Assembly: GCA_012295275.1 (NCBI GenBank)
Contig: CM022679.1
Span: 22,708,915-22,738,914, forward strand
DNA from: Chrysomallon squamiferum
Taxonomy: Eukaryota > Mollusca > Gastropoda > Neomphalida > Peltospiridae
Direction of reading: 5' to 3'
Length of the DNA: 30,000 bases
Within the stretch, counting starts at the first letter, position 1; every line of letters starts with the position of its first letter. The translations under genes were made by a program, and so were the position numbers. The notes under the pieces were generated by a model, which saw only the letters and a program-made list of their open reading frames with translations, was not told where the DNA came from and did no database searches. Shown here piece by piece: positions 29,380 through 30,000 of this stretch.

Positions 29380-29760
29380 CTATACCAACTGGACAAAACT
29401 CACAATTAAAATTTTCTCTCTCATGCACGAAATACTCGTTCATTTGTCATTATTTTTACGACAACTTGGCAATATGTCTGCGGCAGATAGCCGGCTTGAA
29501 ATCGGCAACCTTCTTTTCGTCTGCGTCTCTTGTCGTCTGCTCGTGAATCATTCCCGAGAAGCGCGCGAACAGATGCTCATCCGCCGTTCTGTTATGCCTG
29601 TCCTTGTAGTTCTCGAATTAATCAGAATTTGTGTCACCTGGCGAAACAGAAAGCGCAGAAGATGTGTAAATGAATATCCCTGTGGTTACTAAGATTGATT
29701 TCAGAAAAGTACTCACGTCACGAGAATATATTCCACTCGGCTAACGTTCGTTTCGTTTCG
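29380..29760. promoter_or_regulatory. Non-repetitive island 5
   Basis: About 350 bp of complex sequence containing CpGs, homeodomain-type TTAAT (near 29618), CACCTG (29635-29640) and TGTGGTTA (RUNX-type, near 29681). A + strand ORF (29423-29692, 89 residues ending in a basic RNRKRRRC stretch) has no recognised family and no splice context. Best taken as a candidate conserved noncoding element. Confidence 0.3.
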
Positions 29761-30000
29761 TGAGGCCGAATGCAGGCAAATATTTAGATTATTTTTTTTA
29801 TTTTTTATTTTTTATTTTTCTAAATAGTCGTACCGAAATATAAAAAAAAAAATACTGATAAATAAAATATATTCAGTTAGCACTTGAAAAGAAATTATTC
29901 AGAATAATGAAGTAAACATTAACAATAATAATAATAATAACAACAACAACAACGAACAGCAGTAATAACGAACAATTTTTTTCTTCTCAATCATCATCTT
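29761..30000. other. AT-rich window end
   Basis: T-rich and AAT/CAA repeats (29790-29820, 29922-29952). No gene seen. Confidence 0.6.

Noticed and set aside
29423-29692. 89-codon ORF with basic C-terminus
   Set aside because: No recognised family or supporting context; composition explains the open frame. Could be revisited with transcript data.

Overview
The window looks like nuclear DNA of an invertebrate animal. It is AT-rich and packed with microsatellites and minisatellites. It holds one long multi-exon gene with GT-AG introns, and no prokaryotic, organellar or viral gene was recognised. A lophotrochozoan (for example a mollusc) is a guess from the repeat-rich, medium-length introns and the gene type; the sequence does not prove it.

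The left two thirds (about 0.73-18.66 kb, + strand) is a nearly complete adhesion G protein-coupled receptor gene, reconstructed by hand from splice sites, reading phase and family motifs. It has 25 coding exons and encodes about 1,030 residues. In order these are: signal peptide (exon 1), small Cys-rich EGF-like segment (exon 2), pentraxin/LamG-like domain (exons 3-4), HormR-type Cys domain (exons 5-7), GAIN domain (exons 8-15) ending in a GPS motif (exons 14-15), seven-helix adhesion-family core (exons 16-24), and a basic cytoplasmic tail ending in a PDZ-ligand-like ITSV (exons 24-25). Exons 2-6 are all symmetric phase 1-1 modules.

Three points about the receptor stand out. The GPS keeps its four cysteines and tryptophan, but the cleavage triad H-L-T/S is V-P-G, so the receptor should not self-cleave. 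Exon 7 has an apparent one-base frameshift at a GGGG run. Exon 14 ends in a coding A12 run beside a weak donor.

The most unusual signal is in the introns. Introns 2, 3, 17, 18 and 24 each contain a tandem array that ends exactly at, or just inside, the 3-prime splice site, so that acceptor and/or branch-point cassettes are present many times over. In introns 2, 3, 17 and 18 the duplicated unit includes the first bases of the downstream exon. Several decoy acceptors would lead straight into a stop codon in the receptor frame.

The right third (18.66-30 kb) has the 3-prime UTR and then long AT-rich, repeat-rich DNA without a convincing protein-coding gene. Five islands of non-repetitive, CpG-containing sequence stand out (about 22.8-23.3, 24.65-25.1, 26.1-26.6, 27.36-27.78 and 29.38-29.76 kb). 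They carry regulatory-type motifs (two NRF1-type palindromes, a CCAAT box, an octamer, RUNX-type and E-box sites), and two end in consensus 5-prime splice sites. They may be enhancers, promoters or noncoding first exons of a neighbouring + strand gene. That part is inference.
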